Below are positions 53,109-62,106 of a stretch of 64,000 nt of DNA, in pieces. Each line of letters opens with the position of its first letter. Positions within the stretch are counted from its first letter, which is position 1. A program made the position numbers and the translations under genes. A model generated the notes under the pieces. It saw only the letters and a program-made list of their open reading frames with translations, was not told where the DNA came from and did not search any database. This DNA is from an uncultured Pseudomonadales bacterium (lineage in GTDB: Bacteria > Pseudomonadota > Gammaproteobacteria > Pseudomonadales > Azotimanducaceae). Location: assembly GCA_958296025.1 (NCBI GenBank), contig OY282430.1, positions 1,054,001-1,118,000 of the forward strand. Direction: 5' to 3'.

Positions 53109-54731
53109 TCACATCCCCCAAACCATCAGTTTCCGCCCGTCCCGGGCTTTTTCCCGGCGGAATATCCGGTCCTCCCAGCCCTTGCCGTCCCTCTTTGAGG
53201 CGGAGCCCTTGGCGTCCCCCGTGCGGTCGAAGACCACCAAGTGCCCCTCGTCGCTGGCGCACTTGTCCATGTAGCCCAAGGTCTGCTCCACGCCCCGTTG
53301 GATGGTTCCCTCCAGGCCGCGGTGGTCGCCGTCGCGCAGCACCTTGCACTCCACCACGAAGCGCCGCCAAAGATCGGACGGCAGGCCCTCCTTGTGCGGC
53401 CACAGCACCAGCAGGTCCGTGGCGCCGCGGCCCAGGCCGTACTCGCGCTCGATGCGCCCGCCGCCGTTGACGATGCGCTGCAGGTAGGCCTGCAGGATGA
53501 GCTGCGGCCCCGCCTCCCGGTAGTCGAAGCGCCCCAGCCAGTGCTCGGAGTGCTCACGGAAGAAGGACTGGAAGGCGGCCAGCAGCTTGTCCATGTCCAA
53601 GTCGCCGTCGGCTTTGACGTACCAGGCCGGACTCTGGTCGAGGCTGTCCTGCAGGACGTAGCCCAGCTCCCGCGGCACCACCTCCGCGTAGATGGGGTTC
53701 GCCATGCGCGGCGGCGAGTCCGGCGCGATCAGGCCCAGGTCGCGCGCATACTCCAAGTCCCGCCCGTCGTGCCGCCCGTCGCCGCCGCTCAGCAGCGGCT
53801 CGATCACCCGCCGCACCCGGTCCTCCTCCAGCTTGTGCGCCAACTGGTCCAGGTGGGTGCGCCGGGACAGGATCAGCTCCTCCCGGGCGGCGAAGATGTC
53901 GTCGGCGGTGATGGTGCGGGAGCGGTCCCGGCCGGCCTTGTTGTCGAAGCAGGCTTCGGCGCACAGCGCGTTCACCAGCCAGGGCTGGCCTTGGGTCTGC
54001 TCCCAAACCGCGTCCAGCGCTTTGGGCGCGAACGGCTGGCCGGTCTCGGCGGTGTGCTGGGCGACGAGCGCCCGCGTCTCGGCCTCCGTGAAGTCGCCAA
54101 GGCGCAGGGACTTGGCTGCTATGTTGAACGGGCTGCCGCCGGCAATGACCTCGCCGGAGCTGGAGCGGATGCGGTAGTCTCTGATGTCGCGTACGCCGCA
54201 CAGCACCACGCTTTGGGGGAAGCCCTCCGGGCGCCGATCGTAGCCGGCCCGCAGTTGGCGCAGCACCGACAGCAGCGTGTCCCCGACCAATGAATCTATC
54301 TCATCGATCAGCAGCACCAGCGGCTTGGGGGAGGCCGCCGCCCAGCGGGTCAGCGCCCCGCGCAGCGCCCCGCCGGGACCGGATTTCGCTAGAACATCCG
54401 GCCAGACGTCCTCGAGAAACCCATCGCCGGCCGCAAGCGCCCGGGACGCCAATTCGTCCAGCAGGGCGCGAAGCGCCTGCTCCACGTTCTCGCGCATCGC
54501 CTGCCCGACCTCGAAGTTTGCGTAAACGCAGAGGACCTCCCCGGCCTCGTTCAGCAGGTCGCGCAGGGCCAGTAGGGCGGAGGTCTTGCCGGTTTGCCTA
54601 GGGGCGTGCAGCACGAAGTAGCGCTTGGCCCGAATCAGGTCAAGCAGTTCGTCCACATCCACCCGCGTGAGCGGCGCTATCGCGTAGTGGTCGTCCGGAC
54701 GGACTGGGCCTTCGGTGTTGAAGCGGCGCAT
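53109..54731 (-). CDS. AAA-ATPase with C-terminal PD-(D/E)XK nuclease-like domain
   Basis: A 540-residue protein. Walker A is APRQTGKTS near residue 45 and Walker B LLIDEIDSL near 145, followed by sensor-like GVRDIRDYRIRSSSG. The ATPase part ends near 330. A C-terminal nuclease-like domain shows GRGATDLLVLWP then FVVECKVLR and GVEQTLGYMDKCASDEGH (D...E-x-K followed by the Q-x-x-x-Y helix). Such proteins are frequent, multi-copy and often lineage-specific in diverse bacteria, and their function is unknown. A truncated copy lies at 41081-41554. The start is the ATG at 54731. Confidence 0.82.
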   Translation of the reverse strand: MRRFNTEGPVRPDDHYAIAPLTRVDVDELLDLIRAKRYFVLHAPRQTGKTSALLALRDLLNEAGEVLCVYANFEVGQAMRENVEQALRALLDELASRALAAGDGFLEDVWPDVLAKSGPGGALRGALTRWAAASPKPLVLLIDEIDSLVGDTLLSVLRQLRAGYDRRPEGFPQSVVLCGVRDIRDYRIRSSSGEVIAGGSPFNIAAKSLRLGDFTEAETRALVAQHTAETGQPFAPKALDAVWEQTQGQPWLVNALCAEACFDNKAGRDRSRTITADDIFAAREELILSRRTHLDQLAHKLEEDRVRRVIEPLLSGGDGRHDGRDLEYARDLGLIAPDSPPRMANPIYAEVVPRELGYVLQDSLDQSPAWYVKADGDLDMDKLLAAFQSFFREHSEHWLGRFDYREAGPQLILQAYLQRIVNGGGRIEREYGLGRGATDLLVLWPHKEGLPSDLWRRFVVECKVLRDGDHRGLEGTIQRGVEQTLGYMDKCASDEGHLVVFDRTGDAKGSASKRDGKGWEDRIFRREKARDGRKLMVWGM

Positions 54732-54794
54732 GGCTGCAAGTATGACATGTCGCCAGTGAATTTTTTTCGCCGAAGGCAGCCGTCACCATAAGGT
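54308..54794. repeat. Dispersed duplication, copy B (partner 41081-41554)
   Basis: Contains the intact 5' part and leader of the AAA-nuclease gene. Compared with copy A it has a 12-base in-frame extra block (CGCAGCGCCCCG region near 54361) and no stop codon. Shared leader ends just after CGTCACCATAAGGT in both, giving a sharp right boundary. Confidence 0.85.
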
Positions 54795-54978
54795 GGCGGG
54801 TTTCTTGGCGAACAGGCCGTTGGTGGCTGTATGGCTTCTCCGCTGAGTGACGCCTTGGTCTTCCCGCTTCGCCGGGCTGATGCAGGACAGCGGCGGCTGC
54901 CACAAGAACGGAAAGGTTGACAGCACGGCGGTAGAGCGGCTGTTGTTGAGGCTTGGCTGCTGCGCCTTAGCCGCCGCT

Positions 54979-55482
54979 TTAAGGCCCCCCTGCAAAGAAG
55001 CCGTAGGAGTAGTCCTCCGGCTTGCGCCCGCCGATGATGGAGCCGCTGCCCTCAAGGTAGCGGTCCGCGTCCGCTTGGGTGCGCGACCAGTCGTTGACCT
55101 CGGAGCGGAAACTCATTTTCCAGACGCCGTTGCGCCGCTCGTAGCGATCGACATAGCGTCCGCAGACAAATAGGTCTTGCCGCTCTCCGTCAATGACCAC
55201 CTTGTGGAAGGCTTGGAAGTAGATTTCACCCACCGCCTTGTCGCCGCGCACCCTGATGTTGGCTTGGCCGATCATGTGGTGGTTGGATAGGTGGCTGCTT
55301 AAGGCGTTTTGGGCGAATTCGACAAAGTCGTCCGCGCTGCCTTGGAAGAAGCCGTAATCGACCGTGGCGTCTTCATGGAACACGGTGCGCATCAGATCGG
55401 CGTCCAGCCGGTCCAGGCCGCGCATGTAGGTGCAGCAGAGATCGTAGATCTCCTGCTTGGCGATGAGGTCGTCAAGGGTCAT
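54979..55482 (-). CDS. SnoaL-like / NTF2-fold protein (nuclear transport factor 2 family)
   Basis: About 167 residues from ATG 55482 (MTLDDLIAKQEIYDLCC) with GGGAGG upstream. It has the NTF2/SnoaL_4 pattern: helix IAKQEIYDLCCTYMRGLDRL, then DADLMRTVFHEDATVDYG and HHMIGQANIRVRG. Members include ring-hydroxylating dioxygenase small subunits, ketosteroid isomerases and limonene hydrolases; the length and the IYFQAFHKV core fit a small polyketide/aromatic-type cyclase or dehydratase. It is upstream of coaE with no known link. An upstream in-frame extension to 55590 is possible but lacks the fold. Confidence 0.8.
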   Translation of the reverse strand: MTLDDLIAKQEIYDLCCTYMRGLDRLDADLMRTVFHEDATVDYGFFQGSADDFVEFAQNALSSHLSNHHMIGQANIRVRGDKAVGEIYFQAFHKVVIDGERQDLFVCGRYVDRYERRNGVWKMSFRSEVNDWSRTQADADRYLEGSGSIIGGRKPEDYSYGFFAGGP

Positions 55483-55663
55483 GGTTCCTCCCGATGGTTG
55501 TCCAAGGTCCTGTGCAAGCGGCGAACCTGCCTCTCCTGATAGATGCCCGAAGTGGCCCCGGCTTTGCCTGCGGCTTCTTCCCTTGGCCAAATCAGGATGG
55601 CGGTCAGGCCGGCGCAGAGCCGAACACGGGGGTATTTGCGGGGTGGGTGGCGAGGTTCGGGGG

Positions 55664-56293
55664 TCATCGCGCAGACAATTTTGACGATTCGTGGGTGGGA
55701 TTGGTGAGTCGCCGCCATTCGGCTTCGATTTGGGCGTAGAGGCGCTCCAAGCTGCCGGAGTTGTCGAGCACTACGTCGGCGTGGCGACAGCGCACCTCGT
55801 TGTTGGTTTGGGCGCTGAGTCGGGCCCGCGCTTCGTCGGCGCTCAGGTCGCCCCGCGCCACGGCCCGCTCGATGGCGCATTCCGGTTCCACCACCACCAC
55901 CCAGATTTCGTCAAGCCCGGCCCGCCAGCCGGCCTCCACCAGCACCGCCGCCTCCAACACAACCACGCCGTCTGGGTTGGCGGCGCGTTGCGCGCTGATT
56001 TCCGCATCGGCCAAGCGGCGGATTTCCGGCCATACGATGTCGGTGAGCTTCTTCAGTTCAGCGGGATTGCCGAACGCCTTGCCGCCCAGCCGCCGCCGGT
56101 CCAGGGTTCCGTCGGCGGCCAACATCTCCTCGCCAAACGCATCGACCACCTTGGTGAAGCCTGGCGTCCCCGGCGCATAGGCCCGATGCCCCAAGCTATC
56201 GGCGTCAATCACATGGGCGCCGAGGTCCCTCAGCCGCTGCGCCGCTGTGGATTTCCCGGAGGCCATGCCTCCAGTCAGGCCGATGGTGAGCAA
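55664..56293 (-). CDS. coaE: Dephospho-CoA kinase
   Basis: A 209-residue enzyme of the last CoA step. MLTIGLTGGMASGKSTAAQR holds the P-loop (GGMASGKST), and LGAHVIDADSLGHRAYAPG is the conserved substrate/CoA-binding segment. A later helix YAQIEAEWRRLTN is typical. It phosphorylates the 3'-hydroxyl of dephospho-CoA in the cytoplasm. The start matches the family, with no extension. Confidence 0.95.
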   Translation of the reverse strand: MLTIGLTGGMASGKSTAAQRLRDLGAHVIDADSLGHRAYAPGTPGFTKVVDAFGEEMLAADGTLDRRRLGGKAFGNPAELKKLTDIVWPEIRRLADAEISAQRAANPDGVVVLEAAVLVEAGWRAGLDEIWVVVVEPECAIERAVARGDLSADEARARLSAQTNNEVRCRHADVVLDNSGSLERLYAQIEAEWRRLTNPTHESSKLSAR

Positions 56294-56450
56294 AGCGGTT
56301 CCGTTGTTGGCGAGAGGGCGGCAATTTGGTGATTGGAGGCTTGCAACACGACCCGAACGCCGCGCTTAAACCGTCCCTCGGTCCGTTGAACGCGCCCCTT
56401 TTGGCGTCGGCGGCCCGTTCTTTTGGGACTATCGCCGCCCAACCTTCCGT

Positions 56451-57254
56451 TCACACCGGCGAGCCCTTGGGAAACTGAGGCGGACGTTTTTGGCGCACCG
56501 CGTCCAAGCCCTCGCGGCCTTCGGGGCCGAGGAAGCCGAGCATCTCCAAGGCGGTGGAGGCGTCGAAGCTGGGACCGGCGAGGCGCAGCCAGTTGTTGAG
56601 GGCGTACTTGGTCCAGCGGATGGCGTTAGGGGCGCCGTTGGCGATGGTTTGGGCGACCGCCAAGGTCTTGTCCGCCAGCGCCTCGTCCTCCACGCAGAGA
56701 GACAGCAGGCCGATGCGTTCGGCCTCCTCGGCCGGCAGCCGCTCGCAGGTCATCAGGTAGTATTTCGCCTTCGCCATGCCGCAGAGCAAGGGCCAGAGAA
56801 TCACGGCATGGTCCCCGGCGGCGACGCCGAGGCGGGTGTGGCCGTCCATGATGAAGGTCGATTTGGCGGCGATGGAGATGTCGCACAGCAGCGCCGCCAC
56901 CAGCCCCGCCCCCACCGCCGGGCCGTTGATGGAGGAGATGGTGGGCTTGCCGCAGTTGATCAGGTTGTACACAAGGTCCTTGGCCTCCTTCCAGGTGTTG
57001 GCCAAGGTGTGGTAGTCCTTGGTCATCTTCTCCACCATCTCGAAGTCGCCGCCGGCGGAGAACGCCTTGCCCTCCCCGGTGAGGATCACGCAGTCGATGT
57101 CTTGGTCCGCGTCCACCTCCCGCCAAACATAGGTAAGCTCCCGGTGGCCGGTGATGTCCAAGGCGTTGTACCTTTCCGGCCGGCTGATGCGGATGCGCAG
57201 GATGCGCTCGGCGGGATAGTCGAACTTGAGGCGTTCGTAGCCTTGGTAGGGCAT
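56451..57254 (-). CDS. Enoyl-CoA hydratase/isomerase family protein
   Basis: A 267-residue crotonase-fold protein. Segments visible: [16 protein letters not shown], the oxyanion-hole motif [34 protein letters not shown], and [23 protein letters not shown]. The second conserved Glu is not obvious (LGVAAGDHA instead of the usual P-E-x-x-L-G), so the exact reaction (hydratase, isomerase or other) is uncertain. It is divergent from the cytochrome-TPR gene; a 250-base spacer separates the two. Confidence 0.85.
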   Translation of the reverse strand: MPYQGYERLKFDYPAERILRIRISRPERYNALDITGHRELTYVWREVDADQDIDCVILTGEGKAFSAGGDFEMVEKMTKDYHTLANTWKEAKDLVYNLINCGKPTISSINGPAVGAGLVAALLCDISIAAKSTFIMDGHTRLGVAAGDHAVILWPLLCGMAKAKYYLMTCERLPAEEAERIGLLSLCVEDEALADKTLAVAQTIANGAPNAIRWTKYALNNWLRLAGPSFDASTALEMLGFLGPEGREGLDAVRQKRPPQFPKGSPV

Positions 57255-57504
57255 GGGGTTCCCTCAACCTAGGAATGGCACCATTTTTCCGCATGAGGGT
57301 GGCGGTTTCAACGCGGTTTTTGTGAGGAACTCCTGCATGACGATCCCTAGGCACATGGCGGTCCGGAGATTGCGCCGCAAGATGCCGAAAATTCACCGCC
57401 GCCGGAAAGCCCACACGACGGCCTTCCGGCGGTCCCGCCGACAGGCATTGGCGGCCCGCGCCGCCAGCCCATCATCACCGGCTTCCGGCTGGTTGAGGCC
57501 GGTC

Positions 57505-59946
57505 ATGGGTTGGCATCCTCAAATAGGCAGTTCCCCAACCCTTTGGCTTGGGGAAACGGTGGCAAAGTTCTTGTGGCCTGCGGGCTTCCCGTGCGGGACG
57601 GTTGCGGTGCGTCGGCTGAGGGTGCTGCTGCTTGCCTTGGCGCCTTCCCTTTGGGGATGCGGCGAGGTGCCGCCGACAGACCTTGCCGCCGAGTCGACGC
57701 GGTCGGTGGCGGAAGAGGCGCCCCGCACCGGCGGCGAAATGCCGCCAACCCCCCTTGCCGCCCGTGCCGAATACGTTGGTTCGGCGGCTTGCGCCGGCTG
57801 CCATCAGGCCGAGTATCAGGCTTGGCAGGGGTCGCATCATCAACGCGCCATGCAAGTGCCCACGCCGGCCTCGGTGGCCGGGGATTTTGCCGGCGCGGTC
57901 TTTCGCCAAGGCGACCAGCGCACGGAGTTCTCCCAAGCCGACGGCCGTTACGTCATCCGCACCGAGGGGCCGGATGGCCAAATGGCCGGCTTCGAGGTGC
58001 GTTACGCCTTCGGCGCGGAACCGCTGCAGCAGTATCTTCTGCCGCTGCCGGGCGGGCGCTTGCAGGCGTTCCGCTTGGCTTGGGACACCACCAAGGGGCG
58101 TTGGTTTGACCTGCATCCGGGGGAGCGCATCGGCCCGCATGATCCCCTGCATTGGACGGGGCTGGGCTACAACTGGAACTTCATGTGCGCGGCTTGCCAC
58201 TCCACCGCCTCGGTGAAGGGCTATGACGCCGCCACGCGCAGCTATGACACCACCTTCGCGGAGGTGTCGGTGGGCTGCGAAGCCTGCCACGGGCCGGGTT
58301 CCGTCCACGCCGCTGGAGGAGGCTGGATGGGGCGGGCGTCCGCCCATGTCGAAGGCGCCGGGCAAGTGCCGGGTTCCGCTTGGACTGCCGGAGACGATGG
58401 CTTGGTTTCGCGGCTGGCCGCAGCCGTTACGGAGGGCGGCAAGGGTTCTTGGCCAGCGCTGGCCGCCTTGCGGGAACCAGCGGCGCAGGTCAACGCCTGC
58501 GCTCCCTGCCACAGCCGGCGCAGCCAACTTCGGGAAGGATTTGCGCCGGACCACTCTTACTTGGACTACTACACGCCAGCACTGTTGGACGCCGGCCTCT
58601 ACCACGCCGACGGGCAGATTTTGGATGAGGTCTATGTTTACGGTTCCTTTCTGCAAAGCCCGATGCACCAGGCGGGAGTGACCTGCGGCCATTGCCATGA
58701 ACCCCATGCGGCGGAGCTGCGCTTTGCGGGCGATGCCCTATGCACTAGCTGCCACGACGAAGTGGGACGGCCCGACTTCCCCACCTTGCCGCTGGGCCGC
58801 TACGACCATCCGACGCACCATTTGCACGATCGGGACGGTCCCGGCGCTAGGTGCGTCAACTGCCACATGCCGATGCGCACCTACATGGTGGTTGACGACC
58901 GGCGCGACCATAGCTTTCGCGTTCCGCGCCCAGATTTACATGCATCCACCAGCGCACCGGATCCCTGCACTAGCTGCCATCAAGACCGCAGCCCCAGCTG
59001 GGCGGCCGAGGTGCTGGAAGCCGCCTTCGGCCCGCCCGCAGAGGACCACTTCGGCCCGGTGTTCGCAACGGCGCGGGCCGGCCTGCCGCAAGCCGAGGCG
59101 CCCTTGGCGGCCATCGCCCAAGACCAGGCCCTTGCGCCCATCGTGCGGGGCACCGCGCTAGCGCTGACTGCTGCCTACGCACGAGGCGTCAGCGGCTTGG
59201 CCTTGGAGAAGGGATTGAACGACCCGGACCCGCTGGTGCGCATCGGTGCCCTGCGCGGTGCCGTGCGCTGGCCGCCGGAACGCCGCTGGCGCCAAGCCAA
59301 GCATCTGCTGCAGGATGAACTATTGGCCGTGCGCAGCGAAGCCGCGCCGTTGCTGGCCCCGGCCTTGAACAGCCTTTCACAGCCAAACCGCATTGCGTTG
59401 CGGCAGGGCATTGCCGAGTACCTAGAGGTGCAGGAATTCAACGCCGACCGCCCGGAGGCGCACACCCACATTGGCAATCTGCATGTCAGCGTTGGCGAAG
59501 TGGGGTTGGCGGAGGCGGCCTTCAAGACAGCCTTGGAACTGAATCCCCATTGGGTCCCGGCCTTGGTCAATCTGGCGGACCTGCATCGACGGAACGGGCG
59601 GGATGTGGAAGGCGGAACGTTGTTGCAGCGAGCCTACGAAGTGGCTGCGGACGCACCGGAGGTGTTGTTGGCCAAGGCGTTTTGGCTAGTCCGGCAAAAT
59701 CGTGCCGAGGAAGCCTTGCCGCTGCTCGCCGAAGCCCATCGGCTGGCGCCGAACAATGTTCGCTGCGCCTACGCCTACGCCGTGGCGCTGCATTCAATCG
59801 GGCAAGCGGAACGGGCGCTTGAGGTGTTGGATGGTGCTCTCGGCTTGCGCCCCGACGACCAGCAATTGCTGCAGGCCGCCGCCGCCATCGCCAAGGACTT
59901 CGGCGCGAGCGAGCGGGCGAGCCGCTATCTGCAGCGGTTGCGGTGA
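57505..59946 (+). CDS. Octahaem cytochrome c with TPR repeats (putative lipoprotein)
   Basis: From ATG 57505 the product has 813 residues; a GTG at 57607 would start right at a signal segment ending in LWGC, a possible lipobox, and is an attractive alternative. Eight CxxCH haem motifs are present: CAGCH, CAACH, CEACH, CAPCH, CGHCH, CTSCH, CVNCH and CTSCH, so eight covalent haems are predicted in the periplasm. After about residue 520 there are HEAT-like helices, then TPR repeats (NPHWVPALVNLADLHRRNG, APNNVRCAYAYAVALH). It might be a multihaem reductase or electron-transfer protein; the substrate is unknown. Upstream 250 bases hold no other gene. Confidence 0.82.
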   Translation: MGWHPQIGSSPTLWLGETVAKFLWPAGFPCGTVAVRRLRVLLLALAPSLWGCGEVPPTDLAAESTRSVAEEAPRTGGEMPPTPLAARAEYVGSAACAGCHQAEYQAWQGSHHQRAMQVPTPASVAGDFAGAVFRQGDQRTEFSQADGRYVIRTEGPDGQMAGFEVRYAFGAEPLQQYLLPLPGGRLQAFRLAWDTTKGRWFDLHPGERIGPHDPLHWTGLGYNWNFMCAACHSTASVKGYDAATRSYDTTFAEVSVGCEACHGPGSVHAAGGGWMGRASAHVEGAGQVPGSAWTAGDDGLVSRLAAAVTEGGKGSWPALAALREPAAQVNACAPCHSRRSQLREGFAPDHSYLDYYTPALLDAGLYHADGQILDEVYVYGSFLQSPMHQAGVTCGHCHEPHAAELRFAGDALCTSCHDEVGRPDFPTLPLGRYDHPTHHLHDRDGPGARCVNCHMPMRTYMVVDDRRDHSFRVPRPDLHASTSAPDPCTSCHQDRSPSWAAEVLEAAFGPPAEDHFGPVFATARAGLPQAEAPLAAIAQDQALAPIVRGTALALTAAYARGVSGLALEKGLNDPDPLVRIGALRGAVRWPPERRWRQAKHLLQDELLAVRSEAAPLLAPALNSLSQPNRIALRQGIAEYLEVQEFNADRPEAHTHIGNLHVSVGEVGLAEAAFKTALELNPHWVPALVNLADLHRRNGRDVEGGTLLQRAYEVAADAPEVLLAKAFWLVRQNRAEEALPLLAEAHRLAPNNVRCAYAYAVALHSIGQAERALEVLDGALGLRPDDQQLLQAAAAIAKDFGASERASRYLQRLR

Positions 59947-60023
59947 ATTGTTGAGCCGGTCTTGCTCATGGCGGGACCTCATAGGGTAATCTAGGATGCC
60001 TAGCTTGAGCGGGAGTTATCGTT

Positions 60024-60428
60024 ATGTTGGACTTTTCGGGGCTTAACTGGTGGGCGATTTTGGTGGCCACGGGCGCCGCCTTCGTTCTAGGCTTCCTTTG
60101 GTACGGGCCGTTGTTCGGCCAAGCTTGGCTTAAGGCGCTGGGCAAGACCGAAGCGGACCTTCAGCCCTCGCCGACGCCGTTCGTCATCAGCTTCTTCGCC
60201 ACGTTGCTCAGTTGCGTGGTGCTGGCCGCCATCATGAAGGGCTTGGCGCTGCACAGCTTGGGCGGCGGCTTGCTCATCGGCGGCTTGGTGGGCGTTGGCT
60301 TCATCGCCGCCTCCATGGCCTCGGACAGCGCCTTCTGCCGCTCCGGGATGCCGCTGTTCCTCATTCAGTCCGGCTATCGGGTGCTCTACAGCATCCTCAT
60401 GGGCGGCATTTTGGGCGTTTGGGCTTAG
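60024..60428 (+). CDS. DUF1761-family membrane protein
   Basis: A 134-residue protein with four hydrophobic segments and the family signature GFLWYGPLFGQAWLKALG near residues 22-39, then AAIMKGLALHSLGGGLLIG. GGGAGT precedes the ATG at a suitable distance. DUF1761 proteins are small inner-membrane proteins of unknown function. It follows the octahaem gene by about 80 bases. Confidence 0.85.
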   Translation: MLDFSGLNWWAILVATGAAFVLGFLWYGPLFGQAWLKALGKTEADLQPSPTPFVISFFATLLSCVVLAAIMKGLALHSLGGGLLIGGLVGVGFIAASMASDSAFCRSGMPLFLIQSGYRVLYSILMGGILGVWA

Positions 60429-60460
60429 GCAACGCCTTTGGCCTGGACTCCTGCGCTGGC

Positions 60461-60792
60461 TCAGGGTCGATACCAGATGGGTGACGACCAAGCTCGGTCT
60501 TGGATGGTGGCCGCAAGGTCTGGGCGGGGGGCTACGCCGGCCCGCAACGCATCCCAGGTGGACCAGCGGCATTTCGGGTTCTCCAAGGCGCGGACGTAGT
60601 AGAAGGCCCACTGGCTTGGCGTGAAGGTCGGGTCCCGCCACACTGCTGATAGCTCGGCGGCGCCCTTGTCATCGCTGTAGGCGCAGGTGGCCAAATCGAC
60701 TGAGGCGCCGTTGTCTGGGCATCTGTGGGTGGCTGGGTCAACGGCGCCGGCGTCTGCGGCGAATGTCGGCCGTTCGGTCGGCCGGCGTGGGT
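60461..60792 (-). pseudogene. C-terminal fragment of a DUF3604 protein
   Basis: The minus-strand frame ends QDRAWSSPIWYRP after CRWSTWDALRAGVAPRPDL, FYYVRALENPKC and SAVWRDPTFTPSQWA, the C-terminal signature of DUF3604 proteins. Upstream the frame continues as DPATHRCPDNGASVDLATC before reaching the Rieske gene boundary; the N-terminal several hundred residues are absent. It is a decayed remnant. Confidence 0.6.
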
Positions 60793-62004
60793 TTATGCTT
60801 TGGCTCCGTTGGCGGCGGTGCCGCTTGGCGCGCCGTTCTGAAACAAGGCCGGCAGGGCTTGGTCGTCGGTCTCGAGTAGCCGGTCAACCCACTGGTGGAA
60901 GCGTTGGCCGCCGCCCTCGTTGCGCCCGAACTGGACATGCGGCATGTGGCCGGTCAGCAGCGCCTTTTGCTGGCGCAGGCCGGTGGCGTAGTCCTCCTCC
61001 CGGACCACATACTCCAGGAACTTGAACTGCTCATGGGCGGCCTTGGCGGCCTCCTCGTCCGCAGGGGGTTTCTCCATCAGGTAGTTCTGCACGGTGTAGG
61101 ACTCCAAGGGCGACCCCCCGGGGAAGAGCTGCGAGATCATCACGCCACGCCCGCCGCCGTCGAAGCTGGCGATGGAGACATGGGGGAAAATGGTCCACAC
61201 CCCCGCCATCAGGTGGGCGTTGCCGGCTTGGGCAAGGTCTTGGTATTCGGCTAGGCTGATGTCCGGCGAGCTGACCCGCTGATGCGGCCCCCAAGCGTAG
61301 TACAGCGCTTGGTTGTGGAAGTCGCCGCCAAAGGTGTTCTTGTGCAGGATGGGCAAGTGGTACAGATCCAGGTAGCCGTCGTAGGCCACCTTCCAATTGG
61401 GGCCCTTGAGGGTGCGGCTTTCGAAGAAGTGCCAATCGGCGAAGCCGAAGTGGTTCAGCACGTCGTCGTAGCCGGATAGAAAGGCGTCGATGTCCAGGCT
61501 GGCGTTGGGGTTTATCTGCACCCAGACGAGACCGGCCCGCTCCGCCGCCGGCAGCGGCACCAAGTTGTTGCAGGCGCGATCGACTGCGCCGAACTCCCGC
61601 TCCGAAAAGACGCCGACCAAGGCGCCCTGCTGATCGTAGGACCAAGCGTGGTAGGGGCAGGTGAAGCGCTTGGCGTTGCCGGTGCCGACGGCCATGATCT
61701 GCGAGCCTCGGTGCCGGCACATGTTGACGAAGGCGCGGACTTGGCCGTCCTCCCCGCGGCTGATGAGCACCGGCGTATCGATCGCCTGCATGGCCTTGTA
61801 GTCGCCCGGGTTGGGGATTTCGGCGCTGGCGGCCAGCATCAGCGGCAGGCGCTTGAACACCAAGTCCATCTCCCGCCGCCAACGGCCTTCGTCAAAGTAG
61901 TGCTCGGCCGGCACCTTGAAGATGGCGTCCGCCTGCTCGATGGTTCCGGTCTTGGCCCACCTCAGGTTGTTGCGGGCCATTTCGATCAGCTGCGCATGGC
62001 TCAC
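60793..62004 (-). CDS. Rieske non-haem iron oxygenase, aromatic ring-hydroxylating type
   Basis: About 403 residues from a GTG at 62004 with AGGAGG upstream (spacing six). The Rieske [2Fe-2S] ligands are in NMCRHRGSQIMAV and FTCPYHAWSYDQQG. The catalytic mononuclear iron site follows: DGYLDLYHLPILHKNTFGG with its two histidines and a later Asp. It resembles alpha subunits of ring-hydroxylating dioxygenases and demethylases. No ferredoxin or reductase is adjacent, so an electron donor must be encoded elsewhere. Divergent from rpoE; the 102-base intergenic region holds both promoters. Confidence 0.88.
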   Translation of the reverse strand: MSHAQLIEMARNNLRWAKTGTIEQADAIFKVPAEHYFDEGRWRREMDLVFKRLPLMLAASAEIPNPGDYKAMQAIDTPVLISRGEDGQVRAFVNMCRHRGSQIMAVGTGNAKRFTCPYHAWSYDQQGALVGVFSEREFGAVDRACNNLVPLPAAERAGLVWVQINPNASLDIDAFLSGYDDVLNHFGFADWHFFESRTLKGPNWKVAYDGYLDLYHLPILHKNTFGGDFHNQALYYAWGPHQRVSSPDISLAEYQDLAQAGNAHLMAGVWTIFPHVSIASFDGGGRGVMISQLFPGGSPLESYTVQNYLMEKPPADEEAAKAAHEQFKFLEYVVREEDYATGLRQQKALLTGHMPHVQFGRNEGGGQRFHQWVDRLLETDDQALPALFQNGAPSGTAANGAKA

Positions 62005-62106
62005 GTTGCTTCCTCCTGTTGCGAAGGCCAAATTATTGCAGATTGCGCGGGGCTTGGCCGAATGGACGCCGTCTTTTCTTGGCAACCCCTTGAGTTTGTG
62101 GGCAGA

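Noticed and set aside
53241-54293. Long plus-strand open frame inside the AAA-nuclease gene
   Set aside because: Shadow; the minus frame has Walker and nuclease motifs.
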